Shown: one piece after another, positions 16,655-24,957 of the stretch
Position numbering within the stretch: the first letter of the stretch is position 1
Layout of the letters: each line of letters opens with the position of its first letter
Source of the DNA: Cryptobacteroides sp934698975
Lineage (GTDB): Bacteria > Bacteroidota > Bacteroidia > Bacteroidales > UBA932
Length of the DNA stretch: 64,000 nt
Assembly: GCA_934698975.1 (NCBI GenBank)
Contig: CAKUVR010000003.1
Span: 1 to 64,000 of the forward strand
Direction of reading: 5' to 3'
Notes under the pieces: model-generated
Database searches by the model: none
What the model saw: only the letters and a program-made list of their open reading frames with translations
What the model was told of the DNA's origin: nothing
Translations under genes and position numbers: made by a program

Positions 16655-18345
16655 TGAATATGAAAAAGTACGTATATACAATAGCGGCCGCTTTGCTGAC
16701 CCTGTGCTTCGTTTCTTCCTGCGTGGATCTCAATATGAATCCGCCATCCGAAGCGTCAAGCGAAAACTGGTATAAAAACGCCGACCAGATCACAATGTCT
16801 CTCAACGATCTCTATCGCAAGGCTTTCTACGGAATAGAGTCTGAGTACTGGACCGACAGGAGAACCGACGACTGGTCACAGAGGGACTACACCTACGAAC
16901 TTGTCAACGGTAGCGCCACTTCCGCGACAGCGACATTTGAGACCTACTGGGACAACACTTACAAGGCCATAAGCCGCGCCATCCGTGTGATTGAATCAAT
17001 CGAAAGGCTTGGTGACGGCGACACTTACACGGCTCTCAAGGCAGAGGCCTGTTTCTTCAGGGCCTACATGTACGCCCGTATGGTGATCTGCTGGGGGGAC
17101 GCTCCGTTCTACACCAACTCAATCACTGTCGAAGAAGCCTACAACATGGGCCGCACAGACAAAGAGACCATCAAGAAACAGGTGATGGAGGATTTCGACA
17201 CCGCCATAGCCGGTCTTCCCGAGCAGAATGCCAACGGTGGAATCATCCGTGTCGACAAGGGAACAGCAATGGCCTGCAAGGCAAGAGTGGCTCTGACATG
17301 GGGCGACTACGAGACATGCGCCGAACTTTGCAAAGAGATTATGGACATGAAGATCTACAGCCTCTACGAGGATTACGGCCAGCTTTTCAGAGAGAAGGCC
17401 TACACCTGCGAGACGATCTGGGCTCTGCCTAACTCATACGCCTACGAACAGACCCAGGCCATAAAATCTTTCGTCAGCCGTACTGCCGGAGGAAACGCAA
17501 CGGCCCAGCCGTCATGGGACCTGCTCGCCGCGTACGAATGCACTGACGGAAAAGTCATCGACGAATCCCCTCTGTTCGATCCGCACGACCCTTTCAAGAA
17601 CAGGGATCCACGTTGCGCCGAGACGTTCGTTGTTCCGGGAACAACCATCTACGGGGTTGTCTTTGACCCACATCCTGACGCAAAGACCGTCCTCAAGGAT
17701 GGTGTGGAAGTCGAGAACATGGACAACAAGACCTCGAAGAACCCCTACGCTGCCTTTAATGGCTGCTGCCTCCGTAAAGGCGCCCAGACGGAATGGAGAG
17801 AGGGCCAGTACAACGAGAACCCTCAGATCATCATCCGCTACGCCGACGTGCTGCTGATGTATGCGGAGTCTCTCATCGAACTGAACAGGATTGATGACAA
17901 CGTCCTCAACGCCATCAACGATGTCCGAGCCAGAGCCTATGGTGTGAAACGTGACGACACAAGCGCCTATCCTGCGGTCACGACCAAGGACCAGACCGAG
18001 CTCCGCCGCATCCTCCGCAGGGAGCGCCGTGTGGAATTCGCCTGGGAGGGCAGACGCTTCTTCGACCTCAAGAGATGGGGCTGGCTTGAAAAGGCTTACA
18101 GTCATCACTACTATGGTCTGCTCAACGCCCAGAACATCAAGAAATACATCACTGACGGCAATTGGTTCTGGCCATACACTCCAGACATCGATGAGGACGG
18201 ATTCGCTGACTTTACCAAGATGGAGAATGAGAAACTTATCGTCAGGTACGGTCTGCACCAGTATGACTCTAAATGCGAGCTCTTCCCTATCCCGAACTCA
18301 GAGATGCTGATCAACAAGAATCTTGTACAGAACCAAGGCTATTAA
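16654..18345 (+). CDS. SusD/RagB-type outer-membrane lipoprotein
   Basis: A 563-residue lipoprotein (lipobox FVSSC), with a second possible ATG two codons in. SusD hallmarks are the N-terminal segment NPPSEASSENWYKNADQI, the TPR-like helices around KAEACFFRAYMYARMV, and the C-terminal RADVLLMYAESLIELN-like block (here IIRYADVLLMYAESL) followed by ERRVEFAWEGRRFFDLKRWGWL. It caps the SusC barrel at the cell surface and binds the ligand. It overlaps SusC by one base and lies six bases before the next gene. Confidence 0.95.
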   Translation: MNMKKYVYTIAAALLTLCFVSSCVDLNMNPPSEASSENWYKNADQITMSLNDLYRKAFYGIESEYWTDRRTDDWSQRDYTYELVNGSATSATATFETYWDNTYKAISRAIRVIESIERLGDGDTYTALKAEACFFRAYMYARMVICWGDAPFYTNSITVEEAYNMGRTDKETIKKQVMEDFDTAIAGLPEQNANGGIIRVDKGTAMACKARVALTWGDYETCAELCKEIMDMKIYSLYEDYGQLFREKAYTCETIWALPNSYAYEQTQAIKSFVSRTAGGNATAQPSWDLLAAYECTDGKVIDESPLFDPHDPFKNRDPRCAETFVVPGTTIYGVVFDPHPDAKTVLKDGVEVENMDNKTSKNPYAAFNGCCLRKGAQTEWREGQYNENPQIIIRYADVLLMYAESLIELNRIDDNVLNAINDVRARAYGVKRDDTSAYPAVTTKDQTELRRILRRERRVEFAWEGRRFFDLKRWGWLEKAYSHHYYGLLNAQNIKKYITDGNWFWPYTPDIDEDGFADFTKMENEKLIVRYGLHQYDSKCELFPIPNSEMLINKNLVQNQGY

Positions 18346-18351
18346 CAGGTT

Positions 18352-19302
18352 ATGTCTGTTGACGAAATACTATTAAGAAGCCGTTTCACCCCCCTGCGCG
18401 ACATACTCTGCTACGATGTGTTCGACAGGGGGTTCAACGGTTGGATGACCCTGATGCCCAACTTCACGGAGCATCCGGACTTTGATGTGCCGCCAACCCT
18501 TGTTGACAAGACCCAGTGGCCTCCGGTTATGCTCAGCAGCGCAACATTCCGCTACCCAGGCACGCATGGAGCGATGTCCGGCACATACAGCCTGAAGCTC
18601 TCCACTCGTCCGGTGGCGGCTCCTTACACCGAAAAGCCCGCTCCGGGAAGCCTCGGACACGCCATCAAGAGACTGTCATTCCGACGCCCCGGTTCGAGAT
18701 ATCTCCAGATTGAGTGCTGGTTCAGCTACACAGCGGAGCAGGACAAGGTTGATGACGCGGACAGGCCGCAGCCAGGCCTTCACGAGAGTTCCATACGCGA
18801 TTTCGGAATGGGTTTCGACATTCAGGAAGGTGGACGGCGCTATCATGTCGGAATGCGTTATCTCAACGCCGTTGACGGGAACATGATTCAGAAATGGCAG
18901 ATAGAGAACGCCTCCGAAGGTACCGACAAGGACTGGGCCTTCGGTTTGGACGGAGACTGGTGCGTGAGGGGCGTGGATCCATGGTGGTTCGGACGGCGTT
19001 ATCCTGACGGCAGCCACGACGGGTTCCAGTGGGTGCCTGACGGTCATCAGAAACTCATCTACAATGAGACTGACTGCAAACTGAACTGGCAGTATATGCG
19101 CCTTCTGGTGGACACCCGGAAACGTGAGTACACCGAAATGCAGTGTCAGGACCGTATTTGGGACCTGCGTGGCACACCCTGCCACTGTGTTGATGCCTAT
19201 GGCAGGATTGACAACATCATAAATCCGCTTTTCTGGGTAGGAACCGACACCGCGCGCCGGGTGTTCCTCTATGTTGACTCTGTGGTTATATCGCAAGAAT
19301 GA
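18352..19302 (+). CDS. Uncharacterised protein without signal peptide, beta-rich
   Basis: A 316-residue protein starting six bases after the SusD stop. I do not recognise a named function. There is no signal peptide or membrane segment, so it should stay in the cytoplasm unless exported by another route. The sequence is rich in aromatics and predicted strands (CYDVFDRGFNGWMTLMPNF, YLQIECWFSYTAEQ, HVGMRYLNAVDGNM, RRVFLYVDSVVIS), as in jelly-roll or concanavalin-like folds. Its last four bases overlap the next gene (ATGA), so the two proteins are probably made together and may form a complex or act in sequence. Confidence 0.6.
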   Translation: MSVDEILLRSRFTPLRDILCYDVFDRGFNGWMTLMPNFTEHPDFDVPPTLVDKTQWPPVMLSSATFRYPGTHGAMSGTYSLKLSTRPVAAPYTEKPAPGSLGHAIKRLSFRRPGSRYLQIECWFSYTAEQDKVDDADRPQPGLHESSIRDFGMGFDIQEGGRRYHVGMRYLNAVDGNMIQKWQIENASEGTDKDWAFGLDGDWCVRGVDPWWFGRRYPDGSHDGFQWVPDGHQKLIYNETDCKLNWQYMRLLVDTRKREYTEMQCQDRIWDLRGTPCHCVDAYGRIDNIINPLFWVGTDTARRVFLYVDSVVISQE

Positions 19303-19652
19303 AGACTTTCAACGACTCACATCTCGAAGTGAAGAAACGGTTCGACGGAAAATTCGAGACTCATCCCTACGAAGCCGGATGGGCTGACGAGGCCATATTC
19401 TTCATCATGGTGGAAGACACCGAACAATGCAGTGGCAATATGTCTGGAAGCGAACCTTGCCTGAAAGCCCATGTCCAACTGTCTCAGGACGGTGTCAACT
19501 GGGCTGATGACAACACTCCAGAGGCAATCATCCGGGGCAATGGTCTGCACATGGTCAAAGTCGCCCCCAACTTCGGGAACTACATCAGACTCCGTGCTGA
19601 AGTCATCGGAGGCAGCATGCGGCTCAATCTTCACATCGCCTGCAAAGGCTGA
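19299..19652 (+). CDS. Small uncharacterised protein coupled to the preceding gene
   Basis: A 117-residue protein with no signal peptide. It contains strand-rich stretches (EAIFFIMVEDTEQC, LKAHVQLSQDGVNWAD, LHMVKVAPNFGNYIRLRAEVIGG), consistent with a small beta-sandwich. The phrase QLSQDGVNWAD resembles ligand-facing loops of carbohydrate-binding-like folds, but this is only an impression. Its start overlaps the stop of the gene before it by four bases. The function is not known. Confidence 0.55.
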   Translation: MKTFNDSHLEVKKRFDGKFETHPYEAGWADEAIFFIMVEDTEQCSGNMSGSEPCLKAHVQLSQDGVNWADDNTPEAIIRGNGLHMVKVAPNFGNYIRLRAEVIGGSMRLNLHIACKG

Positions 19653-19687
19653 TGCTGAAACAGATAATCATAAACATCAGTGAATAT

Positions 19688-21058
19688 ATGAACAGAAAAT
19701 CACTTATAATTCCTGTCATCGCCATAGTGGCGGTGGTCTCGTCTTGCGGGGAAAAAGAACCGCAGAAACCAACCATAGTACAGCCGGGTGAAGGCGAAAC
19801 CACAACCACGCCCATAAAAACAGGAGAGGTCATCCCGGCATGGCAGGAGGGCGAGATGGACATTCATTTCATAAACACGACGACCGGTGAGTCCGCTTTC
19901 GTCATCATGCCCGACGGCACGCAGCTTCTGATTGACGCGGCCAGTTCTCTCGTCAAGACAAACTCTGACGGGAACACAACCAACACTGGAATCCGCAGCC
20001 GCTGGGACCCGACGGCAACGGGCACTCGAGGGTCACAGATCATCGGGAACTATCTGAAGAAATGCATGGCATGGACCGGCAACAATACGATTGACTATGT
20101 GGTGATGTCGCATCTGCACAACGACCACATGGGAGACTGTGATTCATCGCTTCCGATGTCTTCCAAAGGTTCATACAGGCTTAACGGGCTGACCGATATT
20201 CTGGACGATTTCAATGTCAGCCGCATCATTGACAGAGGGTGGCCGGATTTCGATTACCCGTTTGACATGCTGAATCTTGCCAGCAACAAGGCTACGATCC
20301 AGAACTATGTAAAGGCTGTCAAGTGGCACGTCGCGAACTCTGGATTGAAGGCTGAGATCTTCAAGGCCGGCTCCGCCAGCCAGATCGCCCCGAAGTCATC
20401 CAAGTACGATGTCAGAATCCGGAACATTGCGGTCAACGGTGAGATCTGGACCGGAAACGGAACAGAGACCAAGATGACATTCCCGGAGAAAAAAGACATC
20501 CAAGTCGCAAATCCGGCAAAGGTGACAGGGACTGACAAGTGCCCTGCAGAGAACATCTGCAGCGCCGTCATGAGGATTTCCTACGGCAAGTTCGACTATT
20601 TCGCCGGCGCTGACCTCCAGTACAACAACCGTTCTAATTTCGCATGGAAAGACGCCGAGCTGCCTTGCGCCAAGGCCGCCGGAATGGTCGAGGTGATGAA
20701 GGCCGACCACCACGGATCCACGGCCACCAATCAGGCTGCCGCCTTGAAAGTGCTTAACCCACAGGCCATCATCGTCAACTCTTGGGTGGACTGCCATCCG
20801 CGCACGAGCATCATCTCCGAGATGGAAAGCACGTTGCCTGGTGTCAACATATTCATCACTAACTTCTGGCAGGGAGACCGCCCGGCCGGTGTGGATGACA
20901 AGGTTACCCCTAAAGAAGCTGCCAGTGTGGTAGGTTATGACGGAAACATCGTCGTCCGCGTTGTGGACGGTGGAAACAAATACTACATCATCACAACCAC
21001 AGACTCAGACGGCAAGATGACGGTAAAGAACGTCTCCGGCCCTTACGCTAGCAGGTAA
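19688..21058 (+). CDS. ComEC-like metallo-beta-lactamase-fold lipoprotein
   Basis: Encodes 456 residues from the ATG at 19688. An earlier ATG at 19652 is in frame, but the later start puts the signal peptide and lipobox (IVAVVSSC) at the N-terminus. The metal-binding HxHxDH motif appears in VVMSHLHNDHMGD near residue 143, and a second conserved block MKADHHGSTATN near residue 340 matches the His-His-Gly-Ser motif of the ComEC/Rec2 metallo-beta-lactamase domain, followed by PQAIIVNSW. Members of the fold hydrolyse phosphodiesters or other esters with zinc. Here it would sit in the envelope as the last gene of the SusCD operon. Whether it acts on nucleic acid or on another ester is unknown. Confidence 0.8.
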   Translation: MNRKSLIIPVIAIVAVVSSCGEKEPQKPTIVQPGEGETTTTPIKTGEVIPAWQEGEMDIHFINTTTGESAFVIMPDGTQLLIDAASSLVKTNSDGNTTNTGIRSRWDPTATGTRGSQIIGNYLKKCMAWTGNNTIDYVVMSHLHNDHMGDCDSSLPMSSKGSYRLNGLTDILDDFNVSRIIDRGWPDFDYPFDMLNLASNKATIQNYVKAVKWHVANSGLKAEIFKAGSASQIAPKSSKYDVRIRNIAVNGEIWTGNGTETKMTFPEKKDIQVANPAKVTGTDKCPAENICSAVMRISYGKFDYFAGADLQYNNRSNFAWKDAELPCAKAAGMVEVMKADHHGSTATNQAAALKVLNPQAIIVNSWVDCHPRTSIISEMESTLPGVNIFITNFWQGDRPAGVDDKVTPKEAASVVGYDGNIVVRVVDGGNKYYIITTTDSDGKMTVKNVSGPYASR

Positions 21059-21065
21059 AGCGAAA

Positions 21066-21102
21066 CGTTTGTCCGGCCATAAGTCTTCTGGCCGGACAAA
21101 CG
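21066..21102 (+). terminator. Strong hairpin after the SusCD operon
   Basis: Perfect 14-bp arms CGTTTGTCCGGCCA (21066-21079) and TGGCCGGACAAACG (21089-21102) with a 9-nt loop, directly after the stop codon at 21058. There is no immediate T-run, so it may work together with the next hairpin. Confidence 0.65.
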
Positions 21103-21119
21103 AACGATTAAACACATTT

Positions 21120-21149
21120 TGTCCGGTGAAAGCCCCCTTTCACCGGACA
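21120..21149 (+). terminator. Second hairpin terminator after the SusCD operon
   Basis: Perfect 13-bp arms TGTCCGGTGAAAG (21120-21132) and CTTTCACCGGACA (21137-21149) around CCCC, followed by TTTTCT on the plus strand. It ends the rightward operon and separates it from the leftward dcw cluster. Both hairpins share TGTCCGG. Confidence 0.75.
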
Positions 21150-21184
21150 TTTTCTATATTCCACCCGCTCTTCTCCGGTGAAAA

Positions 21185-22492
21185 CTATCCTTGTTCCTTT
21201 TCCGAACGGTCAGCGCGCTTGATCGCCGGCACTCGTTCAAGTTCGGCGATGTTCTGTCCGTGCTCGACGGCCAGCGCCGGTTTCTTGTCCGAATCGAAAT
21301 GGAAACGCTTGACGTTGTCGGAAGTGTTGTAGCCGATGATCTTCACCTTGCCGGTGAAATTGATGTCGTCTTCGGGCTCTGGAAGTGGCTGCCTTTCGAA
21401 CTTGAAGTCTTTGCCGATGAGAATCATATTACCGAAGTCGGCCTTGGCGATCTTTCTCAAGTCATTGACCTTGAATCCAGTGGCTATCGCGGTGATTTGA
21501 ATCTTGTCCCCGATGTCGGGATCTGTCATCCAGACGAGACCTGTCTTGAACTTCTTTACGTTCCCTGTATATTCAGCGATTTTGCTGTTGATGTCGGAAA
21601 GGTCGTCCATCGTGAGGCCGTTGTCATTCTTCCCGCAGGTGATGTTTATGAGCAGACTCTTTGCCGTCTTCAGGTCGAAGTCATTCAGAAGAGGGGACTG
21701 CAGCGCACCTTTCACCGCATCATCAATCCTGTTTTTTCCGGTGCCGGTGCCGCAACCCATCAGGGCCATCCCGCTGTTGATCATCATGGTCTTGATGTCC
21801 TCGAAATCCACATTGATGTGGCCTTCGCGGCTGATGATCTCCACGATGCCTTTGACGGCGGTTGAGAGAACCTCGTCCGCCTTCGGGAATGCCTCATGCA
21901 CAAGAAGGCTGCCATAGAAATCGTAGAGTTTCTCGTTGTTGATGATCAGAAGACTGTCCACATTCTTCACCAGCTCGTGTATGCCGTCTATGGCGCGGGA
22001 CATCGCGTTCTCTCCCTCGTTCTCAAACGGCAGGGTGACCACGCCGACTGTCAGAATGCCCTTGTCCTTGGCCATCTTAGCGATGATTGGCGCTGCTCCT
22101 GTGCCTGTGCCCCCACCCATTCCTGCGGTGATGAAGAGCATCTGCGTGTCATCCCCGAGCACCACCTTCTCGATCTGGTCTTGGGCTTCAAGCGCGGCGT
22201 TGCGCCCTTTGGTCGGATCGGTTCCGGCTCCAAGGGCGTTTTTGCCGATGTGGATCTTGGTCGGGACGGGACTTCCGTCAAGTGCTTGGCTGTCAGTATT
22301 GCAGACAATGAAACTGCAACCTTCCACCTTTTCCCTGAACATGTGGTTCACGGCGTTGCAGCCACCTCCGCCCACACCGATGACCTTGATCATCGATTGT
22401 ATAGGTGTCATTGCAGGGCTGCTTTCAGCCAGATCTATGTCAAAATTAGCAATAATGTCTCCCATAACCTTCTGTTCGTTAAACCTCCTCAT
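21185..22492 (-). CDS. ftsZ: Cell division protein FtsZ
   Basis: A 435-residue tubulin-like GTPase that forms the cytokinetic ring, and the last gene of the dcw cluster. The nucleotide-binding motifs are GVGGGGCNAVNHM near residue 38 and the tubulin signature GMGGGTGTGAAP near residue 120, followed by the T7-loop NSGMALMG-type segment. The C-terminal tail is long and variable, ending in a basic peptide after LERVPAIKR, which is probably the conserved FtsA-binding peptide in divergent form. The start overlaps ftsA by 14 bp. A second in-frame Met nine codons later (MGDIIANF) would almost remove the overlap. Confidence 0.98.
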   Translation of the reverse strand: MRRFNEQKVMGDIIANFDIDLAESSPAMTPIQSMIKVIGVGGGGCNAVNHMFREKVEGCSFIVCNTDSQALDGSPVPTKIHIGKNALGAGTDPTKGRNAALEAQDQIEKVVLGDDTQMLFITAGMGGGTGTGAAPIIAKMAKDKGILTVGVVTLPFENEGENAMSRAIDGIHELVKNVDSLLIINNEKLYDFYGSLLVHEAFPKADEVLSTAVKGIVEIISREGHINVDFEDIKTMMINSGMALMGCGTGTGKNRIDDAVKGALQSPLLNDFDLKTAKSLLINITCGKNDNGLTMDDLSDINSKIAEYTGNVKKFKTGLVWMTDPDIGDKIQITAIATGFKVNDLRKIAKADFGNMILIGKDFKFERQPLPEPEDDINFTGKVKIIGYNTSDNVKRFHFDSDKKPALAVEHGQNIAELERVPAIKRADRSEKEQG

Positions 22493-24164
22493 TGTTCATT
22501 TCGTCGTACAATCCTCCGACAGTCTCGCCGACCTTGCCAAGAATATGCTTTGTCCAACTGAACAGCTTGCGCCGCCCCTTCTTTCCATTTTTACCTGCGC
22601 GCTTCCTGTCCTCATATTCCTTGACCTCTTCGTCGGTTGGCTTGTCGAACACTCCGGGGCCGTCCTCTTCGCCCAATCCGGCCGCGACGGAAGCCTCTAT
22701 CGCATCATGCTTGGTTGGAGAATATGGATCATATTCAGTCTCATCGATTTTATCGTGTGGCTCTTCCCTTGTGGTATCCATCCCTGCCGTGGTATTCTCT
22801 TTCCCGGTCGTGCCCTCATTCTCCTCAGGTCTGATTCTCTCTGCTTCCTTTTCGATCATCTCCTGTTCCTGTGCGGCCGCTTCCTGTTTCTGCCCGGCAA
22901 CCACCGTTTCATTTGTGTCAGCATTCATTACGCTCTCCGGTGCGGCCGGCCTGGCCACCCTGACAGGCACGTTGTTGATGCAGTTCAGAGAGCGGTCGCT
23001 TTTCGCTGACAGAATCATGCCCATTGATGTGGCGGCGCTGGTTTCGCTGGTCTCTGGGCACCCCTCGCAGGAAAAGAACCTCCTCGGTCTGCCGATTTTC
23101 ACTGAATATCCTGACAAAGCCTTGATGAAGTTGGCGCAGTTCACCAGTTCCGCTCCGCCTCCTGTCACGACAACACCGGCTCTGAGTATATCCTCGGAAG
23201 CGTAGCCACTTTCCTGAATCTTGAACAGGAGAGCCTCTATGATTTCCTTCATCCTTGCCGTGATGATTTCGGAGATGTATTTCACCGAAACCTGCGCGGT
23301 GGCGTTTCCGTCCTCGTCTACAATCTGGATTGTCTTTTCTCCGAGCGAGGACAGTTTGTTAGGCATGCACGCTCCGTATGCCTTCTTGATGTTCTCAGCA
23401 AGTTCGAAGGAAAAGTTGCACTCAGACTTTATGTCGTTCGTCACGCTGTTGCCGCCGAAAGGGATGGCGGCGTAGAACCGCATGATTTTGTCTTTGAAAA
23501 TTGTCACGGAACTTACCCCGGCTCCGATATCGATCAGCGCCACACCGTTTTCCATCTGTTCGGACTTGAGGACGGCGCGCGCTGTGATGCCCGGAGTGAA
23601 ATATTTCTTGGCTATCGCTATTCTGATGTCATTGAACACATTGTCGATGTTCGATGAATATCTCCGGTTCCCGATAAACACCTTGAAATTGCCTTCGAGT
23701 GTCTCGGCGGCCATGCCCACGATGTCGTTCTCAGGCTCGCTGAAGCTGTCCTCGGTTGAGAATGACTGGGCCACGGCTCCATAAATAACCTCTTTGGCGG
23801 AATCTTCCAGCGGGTATGATTCCAGCGCCATGGATTTCAGATCTTTGATTTCGCTTTCCTGGATCAGGTCATCAGGGTCAGGCCTTTTTATGCTAGCCGA
23901 CGCCGTTTCCTGACGCACGTACCAGCGCGGCAATCCGACTACTACCTGCTGGATATTGATCCTTAAAGCCTGCTGTGCCTCGCTGATGGCCGTCTTCAGC
24001 ACGGATTTGACTTTCCCCGGATTGAGGACATAACTATAGCTTATGCCAAGCGATGGTGATTCCTTGTAATAGACCACCTCGACATTTTGGCCCTGGATTC
24101 TGGCCACGCAGACGGCCAGTTTTGATGTGCCCAGATCAACGGATGCTATGTATCTCTCTTCCAT
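22479..24164 (-). CDS. ftsA: Cell division protein FtsA with long C-terminal extension
   Basis: Encodes 561 residues from MEERYIASVDLGTSKLAV. A longer frame to 24218 would run back into ftsQ and displace the conserved actin-like phosphate-1 motif DLGTSK from the N-terminus. FtsA is the actin-like membrane anchor of FtsZ. The core ends near residue 410 (MGMILSAKSDR). About 150 residues of acidic, Glu/Thr-rich, probably disordered linker follow. The last 40 residues are basic and amphipathic (RRKLFSWTKHILGKVGE), fitting the membrane-targeting helix. The protein is longer than enterobacterial FtsA (about 420 residues) because of this linker. It lies 16 bp after ftsQ. Confidence 0.96.
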   Translation of the reverse strand: MEERYIASVDLGTSKLAVCVARIQGQNVEVVYYKESPSLGISYSYVLNPGKVKSVLKTAISEAQQALRINIQQVVVGLPRWYVRQETASASIKRPDPDDLIQESEIKDLKSMALESYPLEDSAKEVIYGAVAQSFSTEDSFSEPENDIVGMAAETLEGNFKVFIGNRRYSSNIDNVFNDIRIAIAKKYFTPGITARAVLKSEQMENGVALIDIGAGVSSVTIFKDKIMRFYAAIPFGGNSVTNDIKSECNFSFELAENIKKAYGACMPNKLSSLGEKTIQIVDEDGNATAQVSVKYISEIITARMKEIIEALLFKIQESGYASEDILRAGVVVTGGGAELVNCANFIKALSGYSVKIGRPRRFFSCEGCPETSETSAATSMGMILSAKSDRSLNCINNVPVRVARPAAPESVMNADTNETVVAGQKQEAAAQEQEMIEKEAERIRPEENEGTTGKENTTAGMDTTREEPHDKIDETEYDPYSPTKHDAIEASVAAGLGEEDGPGVFDKPTDEEVKEYEDRKRAGKNGKKGRRKLFSWTKHILGKVGETVGGLYDEMNNEEV

Positions 24165-24180
24165 ATTCAATTCTCTTTCT

Positions 24181-24957
24181 CTATTTTCTGCAGACAATCT
24201 GCCCGTTGTACTTAACATTCACTGTCGAATAGGATTCAGTTCCCTTGTGAGGCAGGATTGATGTGTAGTAGCGGCTGATCCGGTCGAACTTCCGCCCGAA
24301 GTCCTCGGGAAGCCCGAAGATGAACCTTTCCTTTCCCTTTCGCGGGATCATGACCAGATCGCCGTTTTCCATGACTGTGATCTGACAGATGTTCTCCGCC
24401 CATGTCCCTGAATCCTGCATATAGTTGACCATGGCTATCACTCCGGCCAGCCATTTCCTTTCCGCTTCGGTCTTTGGCTCACCCTTGTAGCCTCTTTCGA
24501 TGTTGAGAGGGACCGCTCCGTCGATGACAGGCACCATCGACGTGTAGTTACGCTGGAGAGGAAACAGGAATCCTCTCTCGTCGGCGTAGTAGCCGTTGTT
24601 GTCCTTCTGGAATCTCACCACAGGCTCCCTCTGGCGGATTCTGACATTCAGGTAGCCGTCAGGGGTGGTGTAGGCCTCCGCCTTAAGGATGGCGCTTTTC
24701 CCGTCCAGAATCTCCTCGATCTTCATCAGGTTCACGCTGTCGAGTCTCTGTCCGACACAGGCACCGTAACTTTTGCTCAGATAGCCTTCCACATCCTTGG
24801 CGGTCACGAAGTTGAAATCATCCGTGAACTCCACCTTGACACCGGCGCAGGTGAGCTGCCCGATCCGCTTCTTGTTCATGCCATGGATGACGATGCAGAT
24901 CAGGCCGAGCAGACAGAACGCCACGGCCGCGAGGGTTATCTTGAGTCCTTTCTTCAT
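24181..24957 (-). CDS. ftsQ: Cell division protein FtsQ
   Basis: A 258-residue bitopic membrane protein with one N-terminal membrane segment (LKITLAAVAFCLLGLICIVIHG) followed by a POTRA-like domain from about residue 35 (VKVEFTDDFNFVTAKDVEGYL) and the FtsQ beta domain (LNVRIRQREPVVRF, then DERGFLFPL and VPVIDGAVP). FtsQ links early and late division proteins in the periplasm. It overlaps murC by four bases (ATGA), as expected within the dcw operon. Confidence 0.93.
   Translation of the reverse strand: MKKGLKITLAAVAFCLLGLICIVIHGMNKKRIGQLTCAGVKVEFTDDFNFVTAKDVEGYLSKSYGACVGQRLDSVNLMKIEEILDGKSAILKAEAYTTPDGYLNVRIRQREPVVRFQKDNNGYYADERGFLFPLQRNYTSMVPVIDGAVPLNIERGYKGEPKTEAERKWLAGVIAMVNYMQDSGTWAENICQITVMENGDLVMIPRKGKERFIFGLPEDFGRKFDRISRYYTSILPHKGTESYSTVNVKYNGQIVCRK

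Noticed and set aside
21191..23205. Long plus-strand frames opposite ftsZ and ftsA
   Set aside because: They are antisense shadows of strongly conserved genes and show no domain of their own.
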